Assembly (NCBI GenBank): GCA_015067375.1
Contig: SVMQ01000112.1
Location: 1-7,038, forward strand
DNA length: 7,038 nt
Reading direction: 5' to 3'
Origin: Oscillospiraceae bacterium
GTDB lineage: Bacteria > Bacillota > Clostridia > Oscillospirales > Ruminococcaceae
Position numbers and translations under genes: made by a program. How positions within the stretch are numbered: position 1 is the stretch's first letter; every line of letters starts with the position of its first letter. Positions 1 to 6,459 of the stretch are shown here, one piece after another. The notes under the pieces were generated by a model that did not search any database, was not told where the DNA came from, and saw nothing but the letters and a program-made list of their open reading frames with translations.

Positions 1-1334
1 TAGTTCAGTGCGTATTTTGTAGTGATGCGGTGGGGGATATAGTAGTGCTTGTCGTTGTATTCGTAGCTGTCGATGATGTCACGCATATCATCCCAAAGAG
101 CGTCGTCGATGTCGATATAGCTGTCAAGCGGCTCGAACATATTTCTGCTTACGCCGTAAGGGAATGCGAGAGGCTCGTATGTCATCAGGTCGGGGGAGTC
201 GTCAGCCGCAATAAGCATAGCAAGCTTCTCGTAGTAAGCGGAGCCGCTGCTTGCGGAGATCCACTCGATCTTGCCGTTGTACTGCTGTGACTCGAAGATG
301 TTGATCTGATCTATACCCTTTTGATCGACAGTTATATCGTAATAGCCGAGGAACTTTACCGTACCTGCATTTCCGCTGGGAGTAAAGCCGCCTGCGTCAA
401 CATCCTTGATATCCTCAACTGTGACAGCTGTTGTAGTGGTAGTAGCGACGTTCGAGGTCGTTATGGGAGCATCGGGCATTACGGGAATAGCAACATCAGT
501 GTCGGCGTCGGGGATAAATACTTCAGCGGTGGAGTAGTCCGAGTATGATGTATCGGCGCTGTCGATGGGGCGAGAGCTTTCGCCGACCGCCTCATTCGGT
601 CGTATCATATCCTTGTTGCTGTTTTTATCCAGCTTATCGAGCGCCTTTTCGAGCTTTCTGACAGCCTTGTCGTCATCCTCGAGCTTGTCAAGGGCTTTCT
701 CCAGTATTTCGGCAGCCTCGTCCTCGTCGCCGCTGCCCTCATAGGCTTCAGCAAGTCCGAGGTAGGCGTCAACGTTCATCGGGTCTATCTCAAGCAGCTT
801 TTTATACTGTATGATAGCTTGCTCGTAGTCCTTTTCGTCAAGGTATCTTTCAGCGGTGGCAAGTATCTTTTCGGGATCCTTGCCGCCGATAGTACCTGTT
901 GCAAACAGAGCCGTAACAGCGCCTGCCACAAGCAGCACCAGCACCACAACGAGAATGATGATGTTGCGCTTTGTGTTGGAAGCTTTAGGCTGCTCCACAG
1001 GCTGTGTTATCTGCACAGAGGGACGCTCGGGCATAGGCGACTGAACAGGTGCGGCAGGAGCAGCAGGCTGAGCAGGAACTGCAGGTGCGGCAGGCTGAAC
1101 AGGCGGCACTGAGCCAAGCAGCATGGTAGGCGGATCGTCGTCGGGTACATTTGCGGCAGGTGCAGCGGGAGCTGTCGGCGCTGCCGCGGTAGGAGTGCCG
1201 CAAGCGATACAGAATTTAGCCGCGCCGTTTAAGGGCGCTCCGCATTTTGTGCAGACTGCAGCTGCGGTAGCTCCGCAGTTAAGGCAGAATTTCGCGTTAT
1301 CGGGCAGCGATGTGCCGCATTTTGAACAGTTCAT
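1..1334 (-). CDS. Double zinc-ribbon / TM / TPR protein with extracytoplasmic solute-binding-like domain (3' end outside window)
   Basis: The frame opens at an ATG (1334) after a GAGGT Shine-Dalgarno and stays open for 444 codons to the left edge, so the C-terminus is missing. Domains in order: two zinc ribbons with four CxxC pairs (C3/C6, C17/C20, C28/C31, C42/C45); an Ala/Pro/Gln-rich cytosolic linker (about 48-118) holding DDDPPTMLLG around T70; a membrane helix (about 124-145) preceded by Lys-Arg; a TPR-like pair (about 152-235); a low-complexity stretch with a Thr run (about 291-303); then, from about 325, the start of a type 1 solute-binding fold (GTVKFLGYYD, IEWISASSGSAYYEKL, DDSPDLM, HYYIP). 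Positive charge before the helix places the ribbons inside and TPR plus binding domain outside. The family normally supplies ligands to ABC transporters as a lipoprotein; here it is fused to a cytosolic module and has no lipobox. The ligand cannot be read from the visible lobe. It is a paralogue of the gene upstream, 16 bases away. Confidence 0.88.
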   Translation of the reverse strand, partial: MNCSKCGTSLPDNAKFCLNCGATAAAVCTKCGAPLNGAAKFCIACGTPTAAAPTAPAAPAANVPDDDPPTMLLGSVPPVQPAAPAVPAQPAAPAAPVQSPMPERPSVQITQPVEQPKASNTKRNIIILVVVLVLLVAGAVTALFATGTIGGKDPEKILATAERYLDEKDYEQAIIQYKKLLEIDPMNVDAYLGLAEAYEGSGDEDEAAEILEKALDKLEDDDKAVRKLEKALDKLDKNSNKDMIRPNEAVGESSRPIDSADTSYSDYSTAEVFIPDADTDVAIPVMPDAPITTSNVATTTTTAVTVEDIKDVDAGGFTPSGNAGTVKFLGYYDITVDQKGIDQINIFESQQYNGKIEWISASSGSAYYEKLAMLIAADDSPDLMTYEPLAFPYGVSRNMFEPLDSYIDIDDALWDDMRDIIDSYEYNDKHYYIPHRITTKYALN

Positions 1335-1350
1335 AATATTACCTCACAAA

Positions 1351-2259
1351 TCAATCTGTTATTTTTTCTGAGTCTATTTCATCCTCAAGCTCTTTCAGGC
1401 GCTCCCATATCTCGGGGTCGGCAGTTACCTCGTAGCCCTTTCTGAGAGCCTCCAGCGCACTTTCGCGGTCATCCTCTTCGAGGTGAATGTCGGCAAGCGC
1501 AAGGTGTATCTCGGGGTCGGTCGTGCCTATGATGATGCATTCGGAATAGGCGGCTATCGCGCCGTCGAGGTCATCTGCTTTCATGCAGATCTCAGCCTGA
1601 TCTTTCAGCTTTTCTATACGCGCGCTGTCGCTGAACAGGATGAAATATACTGCTGCAGCAGCTGCAGCAAGGAGCAGCAGTACGATGATGATCACTGCAG
1701 CTACGCCGCCGCTCTTTTTTCTTCGCCGTTTTGCGGGCTTCTGCGGTGTGCGTGCAGGTGTGCTGACGTTATTCACAGGCGCGGGTACGGCAGTGCCGCC
1801 TGTGCCGAGAAATGACGGAAGCTTTATGTTGGCAAGCTCGGGCGCGGTAACTGTGTTTCCTGCAGGCTGAACGGACTGCGGTCGAACAGGTGCGCTCTGC
1901 TCTGTAGGATGCTGAGCAGGTGCGCTCTGCGCGACGGGCTGAACAGACTGCTGAACAGGCTCGTTCTGGGCAACAGGCTCTGCGGTCTGCGGTCTGACAG
2001 AGGTATTGAGCATCATGGTGGGTGCATCCTCATCAAAGTCCGTTTGGGGTTGGGGCGCTGTGAATACGGGCGGCTGGGAAACAGGCGGCGTATCCTGTGA
2101 CACGGCACTTCCGCACGCCCTGCAGAACTTCGCTCCGAAGGGGAGCGGCTCCGCGCAGGCGGGGCATTTTATGCTTTCTTGTACAGGGGTCTTTTCTCCG
2201 CAGCTGAGGCAGAATTTCGCCTCATCAGGGAGCTTGAAACCACAATTTCTGCAAAACAT
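1351..2259 (-). CDS. Double zinc-ribbon, single-pass membrane protein with TPR domain
   Basis: A 302-residue protein. Two zinc ribbons open it (C3/C6 with C17/C20; C32/C35 with C46/C49), as in the DZR/zinc_ribbon_2 families, which are structural or protein-binding rather than catalytic. A Gln/Pro/Ala/Ser-rich linker (about 52-175) follows, with DFDEDAPTMML around T81. A basic cluster (KRRRKK, 177-182) precedes a membrane helix rich in Leu and Ala (about 185-208); a TPR-like helical repeat region (about 213-292) ends the protein. The basic cluster predicts ribbons inside and TPR outside. The start is fixed by AGGAGG ten bases upstream and by the cysteine motif beginning at residue 3. The N-terminus closely resembles that of the next gene (LPDEAKFCLSCG against LPDNAKFCLNCG), pointing to tandem duplication, but this copy stops after the TPR region. 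It may be a scaffold or phospho-substrate of the neighbouring kinase; that role is inferred. Confidence 0.88.
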   Translation of the reverse strand: MFCRNCGFKLPDEAKFCLSCGEKTPVQESIKCPACAEPLPFGAKFCRACGSAVSQDTPPVSQPPVFTAPQPQTDFDEDAPTMMLNTSVRPQTAEPVAQNEPVQQSVQPVAQSAPAQHPTEQSAPVRPQSVQPAGNTVTAPELANIKLPSFLGTGGTAVPAPVNNVSTPARTPQKPAKRRRKKSGGVAAVIIIVLLLLAAAAAAVYFILFSDSARIEKLKDQAEICMKADDLDGAIAAYSECIIIGTTDPEIHLALADIHLEEDDRESALEALRKGYEVTADPEIWERLKELEDEIDSEKITD

Positions 2260-2269
2260 ATACTAAATT

Positions 2270-2275
2270 CCTCCT
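2270..2275 (-). promoter_or_regulatory. Ribosome binding site of the first zinc-ribbon gene
   Basis: AGGAGG on the minus strand, ten bases before the ATG at 2259. It supports independent ribosome loading at this gene rather than read-through from the microprotein gene 92 bases upstream. Confidence 0.8.
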
Positions 2276-2292
2276 GACGGCACAGTGCCGTC
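2276..2292 (-). promoter_or_regulatory. Inverted repeat touching the Shine-Dalgarno of the first zinc-ribbon gene
   Basis: GACGGCACTGTGCCGTC is a perfect inverted repeat with 8-base arms and one central base; as RNA it would form a 7-bp stem with a three-base loop. It ends exactly where AGGAGG (2270-2275) begins, so it could present or modulate ribosome access. The symmetry could also be a protein binding site on DNA; nothing in the sequence decides between the two. Confidence 0.5.
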
Positions 2293-2308
2293 CGATGTCT
2301 TCAGACAG

Positions 2309-2346
2309 CAGCAGGAATGCTGCACGAAAATGCAACATTCCCACTG
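2309..2346 (-). promoter_or_regulatory. Long intercistronic RNA hairpin
   Basis: In the 92-base gap after the microprotein gene, the minus-strand arms CAGTGGGAATGTTGCA and TGCAGCATTCCTGCTG pair over 16 positions (13 Watson-Crick, 3 G-U) around a six-base loop TTTTCG. No U-tract follows, so it is not a standard terminator. It may mark an RNA processing or stability boundary between the kinase part and the zinc-ribbon part of the operon. Confidence 0.6.
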
Positions 2347-2351
2347 TAGTA

Positions 2352-2501
2352 TCAGAAATCTTCTTCGTCGATCTTTTTGAGCAGCTTTTTTGCCTTTGCG
2401 GAAGACGCTGCAAAATATATAAGTGCGCTGATGAAGCTTACTGCTGTAACGGCGAGGCCGCCCCAGAACATCAGAAAGCCTGTTGTTATCTCTATCGTCA
2501 T
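2352..2501 (-). CDS. 49-residue single-pass membrane microprotein
   Basis: A short frame from ATG at 2501 to TGA at 2352-2354, starting four bases after the kinase stop. A perfect AGGAGG lies eight bases before the ATG, inside the last codons of the kinase gene, as expected for coupled translation. The product begins MTIEITTGFLMFWGGLAVTA, has one hydrophobic helix (about residues 8-32), then a basic segment (KAKKLLKK) and an acidic end (DEEDF). Positive charge after the helix predicts the C-terminus inside. I do not recognise a family. Its position between the kinase and the zinc-ribbon pair suggests a small membrane partner of one of them. Genes this short are often left out of annotations; the strong ribosome site, tight spacing and clear membrane-protein design argue that it is real. 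Confidence 0.8.
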   Translation of the reverse strand: MTIEITTGFLMFWGGLAVTAVSFISALIYFAASSAKAKKLLKKIDEEDF

Positions 2502-2505
2502 GTCA

Positions 2506-4557
2506 TCATCCTCCTGCGCTGACTCTTCCGTCGTTTACAAGCTGCTGCATCTCTGCGCGCAGTCTGTCCATGTCGCCGTTGCTCATTCCCGAGTTGCCTT
2601 TCTGCTTCTGATAAAGCTCCTCTGCTTTGAGGTAGTACTGATAAGCCTGATTGTAATCCCTCTGTGCGATGTCGGGCACTGCATTCTGCTGCTCGCAGCA
2701 GATGTAGGAATAGTTCATGTAGATCCAGAAATCATCGGGCTTTTCCTGCTCCATCTGTGCAAGGATATCCAGGCACTTGTTGTAATCCGCAAGCTTTGAG
2801 TACAGTATGCTTACGCAGTTCATCTTCAGATTATAGCTGAGCGCGCCGCCCTCGTTCAGGCTGTAATAGCACTGCACTGCCTTTGCGTAATAGCTCTTGT
2901 CGTTGGTGATGCTGCCGCAGAATGCATACTGGTTGGCAAGCATCTCTGTCAGCACGCCGACATACTGTGCGTCTATGTTCAGAGTGGTGCGTTCAATGAG
3001 CGCGGCAAGAGTGAACGGCGCGTCCTTCATCTCGTTCAGGTGATCGCGCAGCATCTCGTCGCTGATAAGTATCGCTCTGAATTTGATGTAGGGGTTTTCG
3101 GTCGCTTCCACGGTCTTGCAGAAGATATCGAACGCCTGCTGATATTCGCCTTTTGAGCAGCATATCTCGCCCTCCATCAGCAGCAGGTAGTCAGCGGAAA
3201 CATTGGCTTCCTTCGCCTTTTCGAGCGTGCTTTGCGCATGATCGATATCTCCCGTTCTCGCGTAGGATATGGTGAGATCGCGGTAGCAGTCGGGGCTTTC
3301 CTCTGTATAGAACAGCGCCTTGCGGTACAGGTCGATGGCGTCGGTATAGCGTTCAAGCTCGAATGCGCTGTCAGCCGCGAGGATGTACATATTTGCTTTC
3401 ATGCTCGGAACATTGTCAGTGCGGTTCTGGATGTCCGCATTTATCACGCTGTCGGGATAGCTGATACATTCCTCATACTTGCCCTGATCGTGCAGGTTCT
3501 GTATGCGCTTGTAGTATGGCTCCAGTCTGGCAGGCTCCATCTCTATCGCAAGGTCGATGTATTCGTCCGCCTTGTCGTAATCGCCTGATTTGCTGTATTT
3601 TTCGATATCGGATATGTAGCTGTCGTATTTTTCTTCGTGCTCTTCAGCGAGTCGCTGTGCGCCGAGCCTGTTGACATATATACCGCCCACCATCAGCAGT
3701 ATGGCGAATATCATTACGATCTCGCGGCGTATCCTGAGGGCGCGGTAGCGCTTATCCAGCTTGCCGATGTTCTCCAGTGCGGAGAGCATCTCGCTGACGG
3801 ATCTGTAGCGCTTTGAGGGATTGAGCGACATCGCCTTGCCGATGACGTGTACAAGTCCGTCGGACAGGTTCATGCCCATAGCGGACAGCGGCGTTACACA
3901 GTAGTTGTTGGCAGGCTTCACGCCTGTCAGCATATAGTACAGCGTTGCGCCGATGCTGTATATATCCGAGCGCTCGTCAACGTACATCTTGCCGCTGCCG
4001 ATAGCGGGCGCGTCGCCTGTCTTGCCGATTGTAGACAGCGGAACGCCGAGCTGCTCGGGAGGCGCATAGCCCTTCGTGCCGCCTAGCACGGGAGCGCTCT
4101 CATCGAACACCAGTGATACATTGAAGTCGATAAGGCAGATGTCGCCTGCGCTGTTTATCATGAGGTTTCCCGGCTTTATGTCGCTGTGGATTATGGGGCG
4201 CTTGCGCTTGTGCAGGTACTCCACCGCTTCGCACAGCTGTATGCCGTAGTGGATGACTTCCTTCTGGCGGAACTTTCTTCCTGTCTTTATCAGCTTGTCA
4301 ACATCCGCGCCGTCAACAAAATCCATGACGGTGTATGCTTCTCCGTTTTCCTCGATGAAGTCAAGCACCTGCGGAAGATATGTATGCTTCAGCCCTTTCA
4401 GCAGATCCACCTCGGTGCGGTTTGCAAGGTTCTGCTTTGCCGCGCCCTTGATCTGCTTTATTACGACTTCCTTATTAAGTCTGGTATGCAGCGCTTTGTA
4501 TACGATGCCGCCGCTGCCCTGACCTATTACCTCGATCACCTGATATGTCTTGTCCAT
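2506..4557 (-). CDS. Membrane Ser/Thr protein kinase with C-terminal extracytoplasmic TPR domain
   Basis: A 683-residue protein. Residues 1-265 are a Hanks-type kinase: glycine loop G12-x-G14-x-x-G17, ATP-anchoring K34 (VVIK), probable helix-C E49, catalytic loop HSDIKPGN (D126, K128, N131), metal-binding D144 in DFN, activation segment GGTKGYAPPEQ (T161, E168), and DERSDIYSIG in subdomain IX. Two motif positions are unusual: Ser replaces the Arg of HRD and Asn replaces the Gly of DFG; the catalytic Asp and Lys residues are present, so activity is expected. A basic stretch (RIRR) precedes a membrane helix (about 280-296). Residues about 310-665 are helical TPR-like repeats, predicted to lie outside. 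PASTA repeats, typical of PknB/PrkC, are absent. The ATG lies ten bases after the phosphatase stop; GGTGAG and GGAGAG upstream are both imperfectly spaced, so coupled translation is likely. Its targets may include the FHA and zinc-ribbon neighbours (inference). Confidence 0.93.
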   Translation of the reverse strand: MDKTYQVIEVIGQGSGGIVYKALHTRLNKEVVIKQIKGAAKQNLANRTEVDLLKGLKHTYLPQVLDFIEENGEAYTVMDFVDGADVDKLIKTGRKFRQKEVIHYGIQLCEAVEYLHKRKRPIIHSDIKPGNLMINSAGDICLIDFNVSLVFDESAPVLGGTKGYAPPEQLGVPLSTIGKTGDAPAIGSGKMYVDERSDIYSIGATLYYMLTGVKPANNYCVTPLSAMGMNLSDGLVHVIGKAMSLNPSKRYRSVSEMLSALENIGKLDKRYRALRIRREIVMIFAILLMVGGIYVNRLGAQRLAEEHEEKYDSYISDIEKYSKSGDYDKADEYIDLAIEMEPARLEPYYKRIQNLHDQGKYEECISYPDSVINADIQNRTDNVPSMKANMYILAADSAFELERYTDAIDLYRKALFYTEESPDCYRDLTISYARTGDIDHAQSTLEKAKEANVSADYLLLMEGEICCSKGEYQQAFDIFCKTVEATENPYIKFRAILISDEMLRDHLNEMKDAPFTLAALIERTTLNIDAQYVGVLTEMLANQYAFCGSITNDKSYYAKAVQCYYSLNEGGALSYNLKMNCVSILYSKLADYNKCLDILAQMEQEKPDDFWIYMNYSYICCEQQNAVPDIAQRDYNQAYQYYLKAEELYQKQKGNSGMSNGDMDRLRAEMQQLVNDGRVSAGG
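2510..2515 (-). promoter_or_regulatory. Ribosome binding site of the microprotein gene
   Basis: AGGAGG on the minus strand, eight bases before the ATG at 2501 and lying within the final codons of the kinase gene. It is the main evidence that the 49-residue frame is translated. Confidence 0.8.
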
Positions 4558-4567
4558 ATACTCACCG

Positions 4568-5347
4568 TTACTCTCCGTTTACGGCTGTCAGAACAGCCGT
4601 TATATTATCGCGCTCTCCTGCGGCGCGGCGGTTTCTTACTGCGGTTTCGAGCGCTTGCTGCGAGAACTGCTTGTTGCTGCCGTGCAGTCCCATCGCTCTC
4701 AGGATATCCGACGGCAACGTGCCTGAGCAGAAGCCGTCGCTGCATATCACAAAAAAATCTCCGCTGTGCAGCTCGCCGTCGTAGTAATCCGCCTGCACCT
4801 CGCGCATGACTCCGATGCAGCGCGTCAGGATGTTCTTTTCATTGGACACGCGCGCCTGCTCGGCGGTCATAAGACCCTGCTCCACCATATCCGCAACGTA
4901 GGAGTGATCCTTTGTCAGGGCGACAAAGAACTCCTCAGCTTCGTTGCCGACGTAGATGCGGCTGTCGCCTATCTGTGCGGCATAGAACCTGTCCTGAGTC
5001 AGAAGCAGCACTGAAAGCGTAGTTCCCATGCTCTGCTGATCCTTGGAGGACATCTGTCTCAGTCTTTCGTTGGTGTCTGTGATGATGCGCTGCCAGCCGA
5101 GCGCGACATTATCCGCGAACAGCTCGTCGCGCTGTATCGTGGCGAACTCCTTTGTGAACCATTCGGTGAAGCTCTCCACTACCGTGCTGCTTGCGACTTC
5201 GCCGTGGGAAAGACCGCCCATTCCGTCGCAGACTATACCGAAAAAGGCAGTGCCGTCCGCAGAGGTGGCTGCATAGGCGCAGTCCTGATTGCTCTTGCGG
5301 AAATCGCCCTTGTCGGTCGTTGTGTAATAATCAAATCTCATACTCAT
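4568..5347 (-). CDS. PP2C-family Ser/Thr protein phosphatase
   Basis: A 259-residue, single-domain cytosolic phosphatase that removes phosphate from Ser/Thr using two metal ions. The PP2C motifs are all visible: R17-x-x-N20-Q21-D22; C39-D40-G41-M42-G43-G44; G107-T-T; G126-D127-S128-R129; S203-D204-G205; and D247-N248-I-T near the end. The metal-binding aspartates (D22, D40, D204, D247) are intact and the length is normal for bacterial PrpC/PstP-type enzymes. No membrane helix or signal peptide is present. It sits between the FHA protein (5 bases) and the kinase (10 bases), so it is the likely opponent of that kinase. Two starts are possible: the ATG at 5347 has AGGT almost touching it, whereas the ATG at 5341 (residue 3) has the same AGGT six bases upstream, giving a 257-residue protein. 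I list the longer form but think the shorter equally likely. Confidence 0.94.
   Translation of the reverse strand: MSMRFDYYTTTDKGDFRKSNQDCAYAATSADGTAFFGIVCDGMGGLSHGEVASSTVVESFTEWFTKEFATIQRDELFADNVALGWQRIITDTNERLRQMSSKDQQSMGTTLSVLLLTQDRFYAAQIGDSRIYVGNEAEEFFVALTKDHSYVADMVEQGLMTAEQARVSNEKNILTRCIGVMREVQADYYDGELHSGDFFVICSDGFCSGTLPSDILRAMGLHGSNKQFSQQALETAVRNRRAAGERDNITAVLTAVNGE
4581..4600 (-). promoter_or_regulatory. Inverted repeat at the phosphatase 3' end, before the kinase ribosome site
   Basis: ACGGCTGT and ACAGCCGT form a perfect 8-bp stem around a four-base loop (TCTG on the minus strand). It lies in the codons for the last residues of the phosphatase, about four bases before the GGAGAG that may serve the kinase start. 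It is under coding constraint, so it may be chance. Confidence 0.35.
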
Positions 5348-5352
5348 ACCTA

Positions 5353-6444
5353 TCAGTCAATATGGAAGGTGTACTGCTCGTTTGCAAAAACGATGGTATC
5401 GCCGTCCTTGATATGTCTTTTCTCATTTGCAACCAGACGCACGCCGTTTACAAATGTTCCGTTAAGCGAATAAAGGTCTATAATATGATAATCGTTGTTT
5501 GTGCGCTCTATCAGCGCGTGAGCGCGGCTGACGCTCGGATTCTGGATTATGTGGTCGTTTGGAGTTGCGGTCGCCTTGCCCTTGCCTATCTGGAATTTCG
5601 GCTTGTTTATGATGACCTGATTGCCTGCAGAGTCGGTGAGATATACCTGAAGCGCTCGCACAGGCGGCTCGATAAAGGACTCGGAGACCTCGTCCGTACC
5701 TGCATACGCTGTAACTTCCTTGTGCGCGCTCGCGGTCGGGGCAGGTGTTGTCGGTCTTGCAGGCTGAGCAGGTTGTACTTGTTGTACTTGTTGCGCTTGT
5801 TGCGCAGGCTGAGTGGGTGCTGCCTGTTGCGCAGGTTGAGCGGTCTGAGCAGACGCTGCCTGTGCCTGTTGTGCGACAGGCTCGTTGCGAAGCTCCTCTA
5901 TGAATTTCTGAAGCGATGCGATATCGTCTTCGGGCTTCATTGAATTGATGAATCTGATGAGCTTTGCGGGGTAGGTGTCATCCTCGGAGAGGTCAACGCC
6001 GCCGCTCACCGCCCAGTTTTTGGCGAAATTTCGGTAGGAATACTCATGCTTGTTGAAGGTGGGGTCAAACAGCAGTGACACATCAAGCGTCTGCACATCG
6101 ACATAGATAAGCTCCTTTTCAAGCACGAAGCAGCTTTCCTCCAGCATGAACTTCTGCGCCGCGCTCATCACCGCGCCGATGTTGGAGAGCAGCGTGAGCA
6201 TATATCCGCGCTTGAGCGGCTTTGTCATCAGCTTTGCAAGCGGTATGCGCTCGTTGGTCTCGAATCGCAGCATACAGCCTTTGTCTGTGCTGCCTGCGGT
6301 GAATTTCAGCACACCTTTTATATCATTGTTTCTGAACATTCCGTCGTAGAATGAGCTTATGCGCTCGTCGGCTGCAAGCGTATATATCAGCGCCGCGCCG
6401 CTGCTTCCTATCGTGCCTGCGTATTGTATCTTATTTATCTGCAT
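5353..6444 (-). CDS. DUF6382-like and FHA domain protein
   Basis: A 363-residue cytosolic protein. Residues 1-185 resemble the DUF6382 family found in clostridial FHA proteins (segments such as RGYMLTLLSNIGAVMSAA, ELIYVDVQTLDVSLLFDPTF and the terminal helix SLQKFIEEL); family assignment is from memory. A low-complexity linker of Gln, Ala, Pro, Val and Thr (about 190-245) follows. Residues about 266-363 are an FHA domain, which binds phosphothreonine peptides: IGKGK (the usual GR is GK at 287-288), S304-V-S306-R307-A-H309, S326-L-N328-G329-T, VNG (332-334) and DGD near the end. The phosphate-contacting Ser, Arg and Asn residues are present. GGAGG lies six bases before the ATG and an inverted repeat sits just upstream. 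Being directly upstream of phosphatase and kinase, it is the probable reader of their phosphorylation state and may tie it to the ATPase encoded before it. Confidence 0.92.
   Translation of the reverse strand: MQINKIQYAGTIGSSGAALIYTLAADERISSFYDGMFRNNDIKGVLKFTAGSTDKGCMLRFETNERIPLAKLMTKPLKRGYMLTLLSNIGAVMSAAQKFMLEESCFVLEKELIYVDVQTLDVSLLFDPTFNKHEYSYRNFAKNWAVSGGVDLSEDDTYPAKLIRFINSMKPEDDIASLQKFIEELRNEPVAQQAQAASAQTAQPAQQAAPTQPAQQAQQVQQVQPAQPARPTTPAPTASAHKEVTAYAGTDEVSESFIEPPVRALQVYLTDSAGNQVIINKPKFQIGKGKATATPNDHIIQNPSVSRAHALIERTNNDYHIIDLYSLNGTFVNGVRLVANEKRHIKDGDTIVFANEQYTFHID
5773..5808 (-). repeat. Nine-base tandem repeat in the FHA-protein linker
   Basis: Four units of nine bases (plus strand TTGTACTTG twice, TTGCGCTTG, TTGCGCAGG) encode a Gln-Ala/Val-Gln tripeptide repeat in the disordered linker. 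In-frame units allow the linker to change length without a frameshift. Confidence 0.7.
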
Positions 6445-6459
6445 AATGTACCTCCGTCT

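Noticed and set aside
1651..1669. Nineteen-base inverted repeat (9-base arms)
   Set aside because: It is explained by GCA/GCT alanine codons in the Ala-rich membrane helix of the zinc-ribbon protein.
1885..1930. Direct repeat containing CAGGTGCGCTCTGC, copies 30 bases apart
   Set aside because: It encodes repeated Gln-Ser-Ala-Pro in a low-complexity linker and needs no mobile-element explanation.
2309..2346. Rho-independent terminator after the microprotein gene
   Set aside because: The stem is strong but no run of T follows on the minus strand, and the downstream gene has its own ribosome site in the same direction.
2225..2413. Minus-strand frame of 62 codons overlapping the microprotein gene and the next start
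   Set aside because: It has no good ribosome site, conflicts with two better-supported genes, and its product has no membrane or domain pattern.
4186..4809. Plus-strand open frame of 207 codons
   Set aside because: It lies opposite the kinase N-terminus and the phosphatase C-terminus, both of which show full motif sets; its product has no coherent domain pattern.
5191..5943. Plus-strand open frame of 250 codons
   Set aside because: It is opposite the FHA gene and phosphatase start; its Arg/Leu/Cys-rich low-complexity product mirrors the Gln/Ala/Pro linker on the other strand.
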